Shown here in pieces: positions 10,946 to 21,329 of a DNA stretch of 64,000 bases. Positions within the stretch are counted from its first letter, which is position 1, and every line of letters begins with the position of its first letter. The DNA is from Adiantum capillus-veneris (taxonomy: Eukaryota > Streptophyta > Polypodiopsida > Polypodiales > Pteridaceae). The translations under genes were made by a program, and so were the position numbers. The stretch lies in contig CM043943.1 in the NCBI GenBank assembly GCA_014529385.2, forward strand, positions 159,480,247-159,544,246, read 5' to 3'. The notes under the pieces were generated by a model. That model did not search any database. It was not told the DNA's origin and saw only the letters and a list, made by a program, of their open reading frames with translations.

Positions 10946-12232
10946 CAACCTATGTTCTTCTTGATATCTATCTCTCAAGAAAAACTCTCTCCTTTCATAG
11001 TTGATTTTAATGAATCTAAAAGTAAGCATCAGATTCTCTGACAGCGCATATGACTACTGAACGTTTGCAAACACAAAGACACAAATACTGACGGTGCAGC
11101 CACATGCATGGCGGTTTGTCGTAAAACTACGCAGGCAAATGTTATTGACTCGTCCAATTTAATTTTTAATTTTTTTTTCTCATATCTCGACATCGCTTTT
11201 GAATTTTCCAGGATCGGCCACACATATTTCCTGTCTTTTACGTCTTCCTTAAGCTAAGTGGCAAATTAAAGCTGTGTGAGTAGAAGTGTCGCGTCGACAG
11301 TCTTTTGCAGCTTGCAGTACAACGTCTTCTTAATCGTGATTGGCGCTCTGAGAGCCATGGTATGCTCGTCTCTCGTTTATATCCTCACCCTATTTGACAC
11401 CCGGTCACTTTATGAACAGGATGGTTTGAGAGAGAGAGAGAGAAATCTTTGTTAATATCTGTATATGCATGGTTTTGATTTATCTTTGTGTTGTCAATGA
11501 TGGCTGACAAGAATTGGGAAAGTTACTCAGAGAAAATTTTCTGTTGTTGTTGTCAATGGTGGCTGTTAAGAATCAGGTTCCACTAACCCTCTTTGTCGTC
11601 ATGATAGTACGTGCTTGTTAGTATGGTATGGGATGTTTAGAGTGTGTTCACCTTTACGTCGTCAAAGGATTGCCTACAATATATGGTTAAGTCGTCCAAA
11701 GGCATCGGTAAGCTGTTCACAGGTTGAGCTCCATTCAACCCCTAGAGCGTGGTGAGTGGCATTTGAGGTACATCTTATTAGAATAGCACATTGCAAAAGC
11801 GTATACACCCATGATCACATATATGCGCGAGAATTAGAGAGAGAACAAAGCTATTGGAAGACCAAGCTTGAGATTGCACCTAAAAGAATCTACCTACATG
11901 GATAAAAAGTGACTTACACTGCCGAATAGGTTATGAGTCAAATGGCAATATATAAAAAGTGGGCATCAAGTGATTTCTCTCTGGCGAATCAGATACACAG
12001 TTGGACTACTTTTCAGTTTTGCAAGATTAGTGTATTGGCAAGCTGTTGCCAATAAATGACTTTATGGCACATGCCGGATGGGTTTTCACATGATAATAGA
12101 GATCGCGTTTCTTCACTCGATTTTTTGTCAATGTGCACAATAAATAGTGTTTTACTAGAGTTCTTCTTAGGAAAAGAGTACCAAGCCATTAGAAGCACTT
12201 TTTAGGCCGACTAAACAAATGATACAATACGC
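10946..12232. other. Intergenic stretch, no gene or family recognised
   Basis: Both strands contain only short frames without known motifs. A small (GA)n tract lies near 11429-11442. TTTTCTGTTGTTGTTGTCAATGG-type near-duplicate words around 11490 and 11550 suggest a short degenerate duplication. Confidence 0.4.
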
Positions 12233-12406
12233 TTCAAAAGAAAAGTCTCATGCTTGTGTTGGAATTGGAATTTTTATCGTGGACATCTGTTGAATTATAG
12301 CGCTTAACCTTCATGTAACTTCAAAAGAAAGTCTCACGCTTGTGTTGGGATTGAAATTCTTATCGTGGACATCCGTTGAATTATAATGCTTCATCCTCAT
12401 GTAACT
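12233..12406. repeat. Tandem duplication, 87-bp period, two copies
   Basis: TTCAAAAGAAA...GTCTCA.GCTTGTGTTGG...TTATCGTGGACATC.GTTGAATTATA is present at 12233 and again at 12320, each copy ending in CATGTAACT. The copies differ at about ten positions. No coding potential. Confidence 0.9.
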
Positions 12407-12549
12407 ATGTGGGTACCGGATAACTCTATTTTGCAAGCCCCTGCCGCCAAACTCTCACAATCTTGTAGGGTGCGATGATAGCCTGATTTGGTTGGTTGTT
12501 GGCTTGGGGGATGAGATGCAAACACTCTATGTTAAATAGTGTGTTGTGT

Positions 12550-13712
12550 GAACGGCAGTACATTTGGAAATTTGCAAAGATTGCTTCTTTCTTACATATT
12601 CTGGCTCAGAAAGGAGTTCCTTTTACTTGGAACCGATAGAGATTGCAGCCTTTCAGACTCTTAAGGAAAAGTTGACAATTGGACCAGTGTTAGCCTTGCC
12701 AGACTTGCAAAAGCCATTCGAAGTTTATTGTGATGCTTGTGGTCGCAGTCTGGGAGCAGTTTTGATGCAAGAAGGCCATGCCACTGCTTACAAGAGCAAG
12801 ATGTTTTCACGTCTTGAGTTGGTGGCACAAATTTATGAGAAAGAGCTATTGGTAGTTATACATGCCCTTACCTAGTGGCGACGTTATTTACTCGGAGCTA
12901 ATTTTACCATCTTTACAGATCATCAAAGTTTACGCTATTTCTTGTCGCAGAAACAGCTTTTAGAAAAGCAGATGCGATGGGCTAACATATTGTCACTGTT
13001 CCATTTCCAGATAGTCCACGTTCAGGGTCAAGAAAAACTTAGTGGTATATGCATTGTCTCTAAAGCCCTTGGTTCTGGCTATTTCCGCGATATATCGTCG
13101 AAGCTTTGAGGATATGGTAGATCAGAACGCCACAAATTCTGACTTTGCAGACATCTTTCACCGGATACAGAGTGGGGAGACGGCTGCAGGCTATTTCATA
13201 CGGGACGGCTATTTGATGCGGAAAACAATGGTGTGTGTTACATAGCTTTTGAGGGAATTTTTTTTGATAGAGTGCCATTGTCTACCTTTTTCGGGCCACC
13301 GTGGCATAGATACCACCGTGAAGGGTGTTGAGCGTTACTCTTGCTGACCGAGGCTCAAAAAGGATGTGGACGAGTTTGTTCGTAGTTGTTTAGTATGCCA
13401 AAAGGTCAAGTTTCAGAGGCATAAGGCACGAGGACTTCTACAGCCTTTACCCATTCCCTCCGGCCCTTGGGAAAGCATTGCTATGGATTTCATTTTTGAT
13501 CTTCCCAAGACCCAAAGTGGACATGATGGGATTTGGATAGCTATTGATAGATTTAGCAAGCAGGCCCACTTCACTCCGGTAAAGAAGACAATTAAGCTTG
13601 ACCATTTGGCGAGACTGTTCATCTCATAGAGCATGCCTAAGTCTATAGTATTGGACATAGATCCTTGCTTCACGAGTTTGTTTTGGAGGGCAATTTGGGA
13701 AAACATTGGCAC
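12550..13712 (+). pseudogene. Gypsy (Ty3) pol fragment: RNase H and integrase N-terminal half, interrupted
   Basis: From about 12550 the frame reads FAKIASFLHILAQKGVPFTW, the segment joining reverse transcriptase to RNase H. RNase H follows (CDACGRSLGAVLMQEG near 12733 and TDHQSLRYFLSQKQLLEKQM near 12917). The integrase has a zinc-binding region ending CLVCQKVKF (13390) and core start WESIAMDFIFDLPKTQSGHD (13470) with IDRFSKQAHF. Stops and frame changes occur at 12873, 13018-13042, 13243 and 13627. The coding sense stops at 13712 (FWRAIWENIGT) and resumes 32 kb away at 45861 with the next residues of the integrase. The insertion between is an L1 LINE. The polymerase half is missing upstream, so this was already a truncated copy. 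Confidence 0.92.
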
Positions 13713-13754
13713 ATGACTGCTGGTTTCTCGCTCAATCTCAGGGAAACCAGGCTC

Positions 13755-13785
<31 letters not shown>

Positions 13786-14069
13786 CTGTCCACGCTCGCG
13801 CTCGCCATCGCCTTCAGCCCCCCCTCACGTTGCCCTGTCTCGCCTCGGCCCCCCTCGCGCTGCCCTGTCCCGCCTCAGCCTCACACTGCCTTGAGCTGTC
13901 CGCCCGCCCCTCACTCCCCCCTCCTCACGTTGCCTGCAGCCTGCCTGCATTCCCCCACACCCACCTTGTGTCTCTATTGGAGTTGGTTCACAGCGACGCC
14001 GACTTGCTTCCTTCGCCTCGATGCCTTTGACCCCCCCCCCCCGTTCGCCTTCGCAGCAGCAAACATGGA
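13713..14069 (+). other. LINE 5' region: (GCT)n trinucleotide tract and C-rich sequence
   Basis: This is the putative 5' UTR and internal promoter region of the LINE. It contains about ten GCT/TGC units at 13757-13788, then C-rich sequence with repeated CCCCTC and GCCCTG words, and a run of C at 14031-14042. It is markedly richer in G+C than the surroundings. Confidence 0.7.
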
Positions 14070-15920
14070 ATGGCGGCTTCTACTCCACCTCAGAGGGACT
14101 CCATTGAAGCCCCCTCGCCCGACACCGCGGAGCCGACCCTTCGACTTGCTCTTTCGCCAGAAGAGCAAGCGAGCTTGATGGCCGAAGTGGAGCGCTTGCA
14201 AACCACTTCGGTTATCTGTAAGATCATTGGTCGGGGCGAGGTTCAGGATTTACTACAAGCCCGTCTTCTCTCCGATGTGGGCAAGATCACTGATGTCCAG
14301 ATCCTCGGGAGAGGGTACTACCAGGTCGAGTTCAAGTTTGCAGAGATGATGACTAAGGTGATTTCGATGAGCCCGCTTAGCATCAGAGTAGCTCGAGCTT
14401 ACTTCCGACGTTGGCATCACAGTTTTGACCCTACTACACACGCTTGAGGAGGAGGCAAACTTGCCGATTTCGGTTTGTTTCCCAGGCCTGAGACGAGAGT
14501 ACCTTCCCCTTCTACCCAGGATTGGTTCCATGTTCGGGACAATTATGGAGTCTTCACGCACGGCAGCTTCAGTTGTGGCCAAGGCCGCAGGTTTACCTAC
14601 TGTGCTGGTTCTCGTTCGTGACACGCACTCCCTCCCCCAAGGTGGTATTGCTGCCTAGGGTGAGTGGGGGATGGATCAGACAGAGTGTGGAGTATTCGGG
14701 TCTCCCGAACCAGTGTTTCATTTGCAGGCAAATGGGCCATATGGCTAAGGCCTGTCCTCGCAGGAGACCTCGACCCACAGTGCATGCGCAGCCTCCCAAG
14801 GTTGAGCATGCAAAGCAGCCAGATACACTGGAGGCACAGGCTGGTACATCGGCAAGGACCAGTGATCAGCCAGCTGATGGTTGGCAGCAGGTGCGTGGCC
14901 GCCGCCAAGAGGGGAGGGCTTGTCCCACTACTCCCCTGGTGGCCGACCTTCTGCAGCTCAGCAGCACTGGGTTCCGATTGGAACCGTTTTGACCCCCTTC
15001 AGCAGGACTTGCCTGAAAAGGCCCCATCCACTTCTGTTCCTCCGCCTTCGCCTCCTCCTCCTCCTCCTCCTTTCTCAGACGCTGCCGCTCCACCTCTCCC
15101 CCTCCCCTCCTCCACCTTTGCCTCCCGCCCCTCCTCTCTCCCCGATGGGGTCCACAACCTCGTCTCCCACCCCTTCCGCCACTCCTCCTTAGTCGCAGGG
15201 TACTGATACGCTTCTGCCGCGAGGCATTCTCTTGGTAGTGCTTTCGCTACGAGCCATGTGGCTCGAGAGGGACAGCCCCACCCGAGGCCGCCTTTTCTGG
15301 TGCACACTTCTCCCTTTGCAGCGGTCCCTAGAGGTCTGACCAACTTCGACATTCGCAGACGGTGTGACTTCTTCGACTATAGCTTCACTCGGTTTCTGGG
15401 TGACTCCTCTCCCGACTTGGAGGAGGCCAGCTTTCGAGTCCACGTCCTCTTTCTTGCAGCTAGAGGCATTGAAGCCTTGGACACAGCGGTGGGTTTCACC
15501 TTGCCGTTGTGTGGTAGGGATCTCATAGAGTGTACCTAGCACGCAGCGCTTGACTGGCTCCAGATCCAGGCTACTAAGTTCTCACACCATGCAGGGGACT
15601 TAGCGGTGACAGATCTGGTACAGACTCTTTGGCCTCTTGCCAAGTTCAGCGTGACGCCTCCAGATGTAGCGGGGTGTAGGAACATTGTGGTGCATTTGTT
15701 TGCTGACACTCAGTGCCCTCCGTGTTATGTATTTGTGCATGAGGATTCTTGGACAGAGGATGTAGCCCATCGGGCTGCACGCTCAGCTTGGGCCTGGGCG
15801 AGACAGTCACTTCCTGCGCGTTTGTCTAGAGGTCGCTCGGATGCGGATTACTCCCCATCGAAACCGGCCTCAAAGATAGTGAGGTTGGTTGCTGTGGCAG
15901 CATCTGTTTTCTCTCACTGA
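14070..15920 (+). pseudogene. LINE ORF1: DUF4283 plus CCHC zinc knuckle, frameshifted
   Basis: ORF1 of plant L1 elements encodes the nucleic-acid-binding partner of the reverse transcriptase. The start ATG at 14070 opens MAASTPPQRDS. DUF4283-like sequence runs through GEVQDLLQARLLSDV (about 14235) and continues in a second frame with LRREYLPLLPRIGSMFGTIM (14491-14550). A third frame holds the zinc knuckle CFICRQMGHMAKACPRR (about 14715), CX2CX4HX4C. A proline-rich linker (15000-15080) follows, then an unfamiliar region of about 220 residues (15258-15920; NFDIRRRCDFFDYSF, then CRNIVVHLFADTQCPPCYVF) with one TAG at 15537-15539. ORF1 ends TGA at 15918-15920, 4 nt before the ORF2 ATG. At least two frameshifts and one stop make it non-functional. 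Confidence 0.85.
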
Positions 15921-15924
15921 CTCC

Positions 15925-16616
15925 ATGAGGATCATCTCATTGAATGTGCAGGGACTAGGAGGGCCCCAGTTTCAGCGTAAGAGGGGTCGGCTGCGTCAAG
16001 AGCTGCAGAGATGCCTTGTGGGTGGTGACATTGACATTCTTATGCTACAAGAGCACCATCTCTGTGAGAGCCGCATTCGACGATGTGGTCAGATTTTGCG
16101 TGGTCGCTATGAGACGTTTTGTCAGCTGCTTTTGGACCTGAAGGCATCCCAGGGTGGGGTATGTATGACTATTGTGGATTCTTTGCAGCAAGCCATTGTG
16201 GGCAAAGGGATTATTGTGCAAGGCAGGGCTAAGTGGATCACTATGCAGGTTCAGGGTTGTCTCATGGGCTTCCTGAACATCTATGCGCCCGCACGGGCAG
16301 AGTTTTGGTCTCAGATTGTTGAGTCTCTGCCGCAGGCAGAGCAATGGTGCATAGGCGGTGACTTCAACATGTTGGAGGAACCCTCTGACAGGATTGGTGG
16401 TAGCCATACTACTGCGCATGGAGTTGAGCTGGCAGCTTGGGAGAGGTTTTGTATGACTCTTCGGGTTTTAGATGTGTGGCAGCATGCCAGCTTTGTGAGG
16501 CCCCCAAACAGCCTCGACTTCTCTCGTTTGGACCGTAGAGTGGGAGGCGTGAATTTATTTCGGATAGATCGCTTCTACACTAGTGACCACTTCTGTGACT
16601 TGGGTGGGACAGTTGG
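15925..16616 (+). pseudogene. LINE ORF2, apurinic endonuclease domain (first part)
   Basis: ORF2 starts at the ATG of MRIISLNVQGLGG. The endonuclease/exonuclease/phosphatase fold nicks the target DNA to prime reverse transcription. Catalytic motifs visible: LNVQGLG (residue N), MLQEHH (E), CIGGDFNMLEEP (D and N near 16350) and DRFYTSDHF. The frame is open to the insertion at 16617; its next residues, GILLGTSFSDHAPV with the catalytic D-H pair, lie at 19119 after the inserted element. All catalytic positions that can be checked are kept. Confidence 0.92.
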
Positions 16617-17034
16617 TGTAACAGACTTGGACACTCCAAGTCAAGAATCTACCACAACAGCACCAAATAACCACTTCAAAACGGTTCACAGTTCACAATT
16701 GATTCAACACTGGCCCGGCGGAGTTCCGTGCCTAGAGATATTGGCCCCAAAGACTGGCGCCCCTTTCGGTATTTCTTTTTGTATTAATCTGAGTTCAATG
16801 TACAAGAGTGCGGGTAGGCGCTCACACTCAGACTCTGTGTCCAGATGTTGTGAGTTGTGAGAGGCCTGCTCACATATTTAAAGTTACTCACATATTTAAA
16901 GTTACAAGGGATGCCAAAAGCAGAGCCCCAAAAGCTGAAAATCAAAAGCTCAAAGCTTTTAAAAAATAAAGCAGTTTCAATCTCTCTTTCTCTCTCAAGC
17001 TCCCTCTTGAGCCTTTGAAATAAAAAGCAAAAGA

Positions 17035-17128
<94 letters not shown>

Positions 17129-17430
17129 CTTAATAAATAAAGCATAAAGCTTTTCTCTCTTCCCATTGCGTAGAATAAAAGCAGAAACTGCCGTTGGTGC
17201 TTTTTTCCGGAAAATCCGCCGCAAATCATAGAGATCCGTACAGCTGCTACGTGTCAACTGCCACGTAAGCTGGATTCAGGGTTAGGGTTAGGACAAAATT
17301 AGGTTTTCTGATTTTAGGGTTATGGTTTCAACAAAATTAGGGTTTCAGATTTTTTTAAAGTGTTAGGGTTAGGGCATAATTAGGGTTAGGGTTTTTGCAG
17401 AGCGGGCCTCCACGTCATCACTTTGTGACA
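16617..17430 (-). repeat. 3' LTR of the non-autonomous element
   Basis: 814 bp, TG..CA on the plus strand. It contains the shared block GGCGCCCCTTTCGGTATTTC (16756-16775), (CT)n joined to (TA)n at 17039-17126, and many TTAGGG/TTTAGGG units at 17275-17400. It aligns along its length with 18377-19113, differing mainly in the microsatellite, where the partner lacks the TA tract, and in scattered substitutions. Confidence 0.92.
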
Positions 17431-17447
17431 TACCCCCCTCTTGAAAG
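17431..17447 (-). other. Polypurine tract of the non-autonomous element
   Basis: On the minus strand TTTCAAGAGGGGGGTA directly precedes the LTR start TGTCACAAAG. The same arrangement, TTTCAAGAGGGGGATA then TGTCACC, occurs in the chromovirus at 20760-20776. Confidence 0.85.
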
Positions 17448-17517
17448 CATTGTAATCGCCCTCGATTTGCCTGCAAAACAGATAGAGGCCATAAACCATC
17501 TTAGCAGACACTGACTG

Positions 17518-18306
17518 TTAGCACCTACCTACTAGGAACACACATCTAGCACATGTACCAATTGACAGTAGAAAGTCATATTGGTTGGCTTTATAAAAAA
17601 ATTTCTTCTTTGCATAAAAGTTCCTGTCATCAGAGTCTGAACTGTTTGTAGACGAGTCCTCTGTAGAACTGTCACTCATTGGGCGAGATTTAGACTTCTT
17701 TGCCTTTTTCTTGCCCTTTCCGAAGCGTTGTTTCTTGCTTCTCTTTTTGCCTTTGCGGTCTTCTTTGCTTGAGTCTGATGAGCTAGAAGAACTGTCAGAA
17801 GAAGAAGAAGAAGAAGAACTGGGTACTTCTTCAAATCGAACACGCTTCTTCTGTTTCTTTGCCTTTTCAAATGTCGAATGACGACCCAAATAACTCGGGA
17901 AGTGAGTGCCTTTCTTCTGCTTTTTGCCGTGCTTTTTAGCTTTGTTTTGCGCATCAAAAAGCTGAGCAATCTGTACATCAACCACCTCTTCTAATTCCTT
18001 CTCTGAATATTTCTTGTGAGCAGAAAGTTTCTTGAGAGCGGGTTTCGCGCGTGGTGTTGTGGTTTTCTGCCATTGTGCATGCACTTCTTGAAAAGAAGTC
18101 TTGCTCATATATTTTGCAAATTTTGGGTCCTTCGCAAAATTGAGCATCAACTTTGTTGCATCGCCAATCAATTGACGACACTCCATCTCTCGACGCTCCG
18201 CCTGAGTAGGCCGAGGCGGGCCATACTCCTTGCCGGAATCTTCGTTGTGATCCCTTGCCGCATCTCCGGATGCAGAGGGAGTCGATTGATCCTTGCGTGA
18301 AGCCAT
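17518..18306 (-). CDS. Lys/Ser-rich protein of a non-autonomous LTR retrotransposon, function unknown
   Basis: An open frame of 262 codons starting at MASRKDQSTPSASGD, 58 nt beyond the primer site; an upstream in-frame ATG lies inside the LTR, so the internal one is preferred. The N-terminal third is charged and predicted helical (ERREMECRQLIGDATKLMLN, KLSAHKKYSEKELEEVVDVQ). The middle is lysine-rich (KAKKHGKKQKKG, KKQKKRVRFEEV), followed by two serine runs and alternating KKSK/DSSTEDSS blocks. It lacks a CCHC knuckle, a recognisable gag capsid motif and all pol domains. Position suggests a gag-like role, perhaps nucleic-acid binding or packaging, but this is inference. That the frame stays open while neighbours are broken suggests youth or constraint. 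Confidence 0.7.
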   Translation of the reverse strand: MASRKDQSTPSASGDAARDHNEDSGKEYGPPRPTQAERREMECRQLIGDATKLMLNFAKDPKFAKYMSKTSFQEVHAQWQKTTTPRAKPALKKLSAHKKYSEKELEEVVDVQIAQLFDAQNKAKKHGKKQKKGTHFPSYLGRHSTFEKAKKQKKRVRFEEVPSSSSSSSSDSSSSSSDSSKEDRKGKKRSKKQRFGKGKKKAKKSKSRPMSDSSTEDSSTNSSDSDDRNFYAKKKFFYKANQYDFLLSIGTCARCVFLVGRC

Positions 18307-18363
18307 ATGTGCCGCAAAAAAAAATTTTGGGATTGGATTTCCCATAGAAGAGAAATCGGCCGT

Positions 18364-18375
18364 GCTCTGATACCA
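18364..18375 (-). other. Primer-binding site, tRNA-iMet type
   Basis: Minus strand TGGTATCAGAGC, one nucleotide inside the 5' LTR (18377-19113). It matches the 3' end of plant initiator tRNA-Met and fixes the orientation of the element. Confidence 0.9.
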
Positions 18376-18376
18376 T

Positions 18377-18762
18377 TGTAACAGACTTGGACACTCCAAG
18401 TCAAGAATCTACCACGACAGCACCAAATAACCACTTCAAAACAGTTCACAGTTCACAATTGATTCAACACTGGCCCGACGGAGTCCCGTGCCTAGAGATA
18501 TTGGCCCCAAAGACTGGCGCCCCTTTCGGTATTTCTTTTTGTATTAATCTGAGTTCAAAGTACAAGAGTGTGGGTAGGCGCTCACACTCAGACTCTGCGT
18601 CCAAATGCTCTGAGTTGTGAGAGGCCTGCTCAAAAGGGATGCCAAAAGCAGAGCCCCAAAAGCTGAAAATCAAAAGCCAAAGCTTTTAAAAAATAAAGCA
18701 GTTTCAATCTCTCTCTTTCTCTCTCAAGCTCCCTCTTAAGCCTTTGAAATAAAAAGCAAAAG

Positions 18763-18799
<37 letters not shown>

Positions 18800-19113
18800 T
18801 TCTTAATAAATAAAGCAAGCTTTTCTCTCTTCCCGTTGTGTAGAATAAAAGCAGAAACTGCCGCTGGTGCTTTTTCCTGGAAAATCCACCGCAAATCGCG
18901 AAGATCCGTACAGCTGCCACGTGTCAACTGCCACGTCAGCTGGATTCAGGGTTAGGGTTAGGGTTAGGGTTAGGGCAGAATTAGGGTTTTCTGATTTTAG
19001 GGTTAGGGTTTTAGCAGAATTAGGGTTTCAGATTTTTTTAAAGGGTTGGAGTTAGGGTAGAATTAGGGCTAGGGTTTCTGCAGAGCGGACAGCCACGTCA
19101 TCACTTTGTGACA
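18377..19113 (-). repeat. 5' LTR of the non-autonomous element
   Basis: 737 bp. Contains the shared block at 18516-18535, (CT)n at about 18764-18797 and consecutive GGGTTA units at 18947-18977. On the element's own strand these telomere-like units read AACCCTAA and lie near the LTR start, that is in the U3 promoter part. Confidence 0.92.
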
Positions 19114-19282
19114 GTTGGCATCCTGTTAGGGACCTCCTTTTCGGACCATGCTCCAGTGATCCTTACAGTGACTGATACGCAAAGGAGGGGGAGCACGATG
19201 CTTCGCATCCCAGAGAGGGTCCTGCTGGACTCAACGCTTAGAGAGCGAGTGGAGACTCTTTGTACACAGAGCTTAGACATAG
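19114..19282 (+). pseudogene. LINE ORF2 fragment: end of endonuclease
   Basis: The frame from 19119 reads GILLGTSFSDHAPVILTVTD, supplying the catalytic Asp-His of the endonuclease begun at 15925, then LRIPERVLLDSTLRERVETL. It is cut by the chromovirus at 19283 after CATAG. Confidence 0.9.
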
Positions 19283-20759
19283 TGAAACCGGCCTGTTCAA
19301 TCCAAAAAGGGCGGTAGACTTTACTTCAAACCTTGATTTAGCTTTCACCCATTATTAGTCGTCTATTTTACCTGTACTTTCAAGACACAACAAAGGGGAG
19401 AGGGATGCAGGCTGCTAGATTGCACCTGTATGAGTAGACGGACACCAGATTGGCCCCTAACTTAGGCGCCCCTTTCGGTATTTCTTTATTGTTCAAAAGA
19501 GGGAATAAACGCTGAGGTTCCCTACAAGCTGCCCCGCACAAACTCGGCTGAATTTCCACTGTTCCAGCCCGATTTCGGCAGCATAACTGTACTAGAACCC
19601 TTCACAGTCAGTATTCCCACGCATTGACTGACTTTCCCGACGCATACGGGCACTTTGCAAAACCTGGCGAGAATCTGCAGCACGCTGAATTCTCTGTTTT
19701 CAGCCCTGAAATTGCGCCAGATCACCTGTACAGCGGTCCCCTTGCATCCCCGAACCTCCTGGGGGTATTAGGGTCCGTTTAGGGCCAAAACCCTAAACCT
19801 GCAAAAATACACAGCAGGTTGTAATTCACTGTTTCGGGCTCCGTTTCGCGTGCCGGTCGCATCCTTAGCAAGTCCTCGAGCTCCCGCACCTGTAGGGCTA
19901 CTTGCCCTTTGAATCGGACGAGATTTCTAGCGTGAAACCTCTCCGAATTCACCTGTACCTGCGGGGGGATTAGCCGCTAGCTAATCCAGTACCTGTGCAA
20001 GAGGCTCTTGCCTCGGCAATCGAGCATGAACCCACACAACTGTACATTGGTCAAATGAAGAGCCCACTAGAGGGGCATAACATATTGCCAAAGGGGAGAG
20101 AGAGGGCAATGCGTAGCGTGCAGGGCATCACTCCTGGCACCGCACTGTGCATAAGAGGGAAAGCAAGCACTCCATAGCTCTTAACCTGTGACAAAAGCTG
20201 AAAATGAGGCTCTCCCCCTCCTAAATTCAGCGCCACTTCTTGTTGCATGAGGCAAGTGCACCAGAAGGTGCCACTTGGCACATTTATAAGCATTTTCCCG
20301 TTTCGGGGTTGCCGCCTAAAAATATCCCAACCGGTTGCCCAGTTGACTTCACGGCAGAGTAAGAAAATGTTCCCTTTGTCATTCCGGAGGTAATGACGCC
20401 AACACATTTTCAGGTCCCAAAATAGCAGTTCCCTAAATTTTAGGAGATACTGCCATCGTATCTTTCTAGGTCATCCGACCCTCTTTGTACACTGCGGCCA
20501 CACCCAGAACTGAAATGTAGCCTCTGTAGCAAAGGATTCCACTTTGGCTAGTCAATGACCCCACTTGGCTAACCATAGTCCTTGTCCAACCTTAGTGCTC
20601 TCTTGCCCTCAGGCCTGGACTCCCTCTGGACAGTTCCACACTAGCTATGCAATGCAGGGCAGTTAGATTTCCCGAGGGGTGTTTCCAAAAAGTGAAAGTA
20701 AATAGATAATAAGAAAGAAATCAACAAAAAGGATAGATAGTAGTCACACGCTGGTGACA
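19283..20759 (-). repeat. 3' LTR of the chromovirus
   Basis: 1,477 bp. The shared block GGCGCCCCTTTCGGTATTTC is at 19465-19484. On the element strand it is preceded by AATAAAG, a plausible poly(A) signal, so the block probably marks the end of the transcript. A telo-box-like AAAACCCTAAAC is at 19785-19797. Confidence 0.93.
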
Positions 20760-20776
20760 TATCCCCCTCTTGAAAT
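20760..20776 (-). other. Polypurine tract of the chromovirus
   Basis: Minus strand TTTCAAGAGGGGGATA directly before the LTR start TGTCACC. It is almost identical to the tract of the non-autonomous element at 17431-17447. Confidence 0.85.
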
Positions 20777-21329
20777 CTCAAACGTCCTCGTTTGCATCTA
20801 TGTCGTACATGCTTACTGTCAACACTGATGTATTCAACACCTGTCGACACATATACGACACATACATGCTCATTGTCAACCCTGGTGTATTCAACACCTC
20901 GTCGACTCATGTATTGCCTGCGTGTGAACCCTGTCCCAATGACATAGTGGTAGCTGTACACTCTGCCATTGCTTTGAGTCACTAACTTTCCAATGACAAA
21001 ATGGTAGCTGCATATTTGGCCACTGTCTTATAGTACACGTTGGATCCCGTACCACTTTCAAGCATACCCAAACTGACAGTTTAAGAATGCTGTTACACAT
21101 GTACTCTTGAATAGAAGCAATCACTGTATCCTTGACAAACTGACAAGAAATACTCACTTCTATAGCACTAACCAACTTTTGGACATTCCATAAGAGCAAT
21201 TGCCAAACTGACAATCTGTACAGCTCTAACATTCATGTAACAGGTATTTGATTTGAGCTAACTTTAAATACCATGTACATCATTTGTTTCAGAAGCCATT
21301 GTCACACTGACAATTCATTTAGCTTTGAA

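Larger units (their letters stand above)
16617..19113 (-). mobile_element. Non-autonomous gag-only-type LTR retrotransposon (TR-GAG/LARD-like)
   Basis: Flanked by GTTGG target-site duplications (16612-16616 and 19114-19118), with TGTAACA..TTTGTGACA ends on the plus strand. Orientation is minus: the 5' LTR is 18377-19113, followed on the minus strand by the tRNA-iMet primer site TGGTATCAGAGC, one protein-coding frame, a polypurine tract and the 3' LTR at 16617-17430. No protease, reverse transcriptase, RNase H or integrase is present in the 946-bp internal part, so it must be copied by enzymes from another element. Candidate helper: the adjacent chromovirus at 19283-27951, which shares the tract/LTR junction and an LTR block. 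Related LTRs lie at 52064-53682 and 54799-55150. Confidence 0.88.

Noticed and set aside
12013-12198. Short minus-strand frame
   Set aside because: Length expected by chance in AT-rich sequence; no motif.
17275-17400. Interstitial telomere or chromosome-end signal
   Set aside because: The TTAGGG-like units are confined to LTRs of one family and recur with each copy, so they belong to the element.
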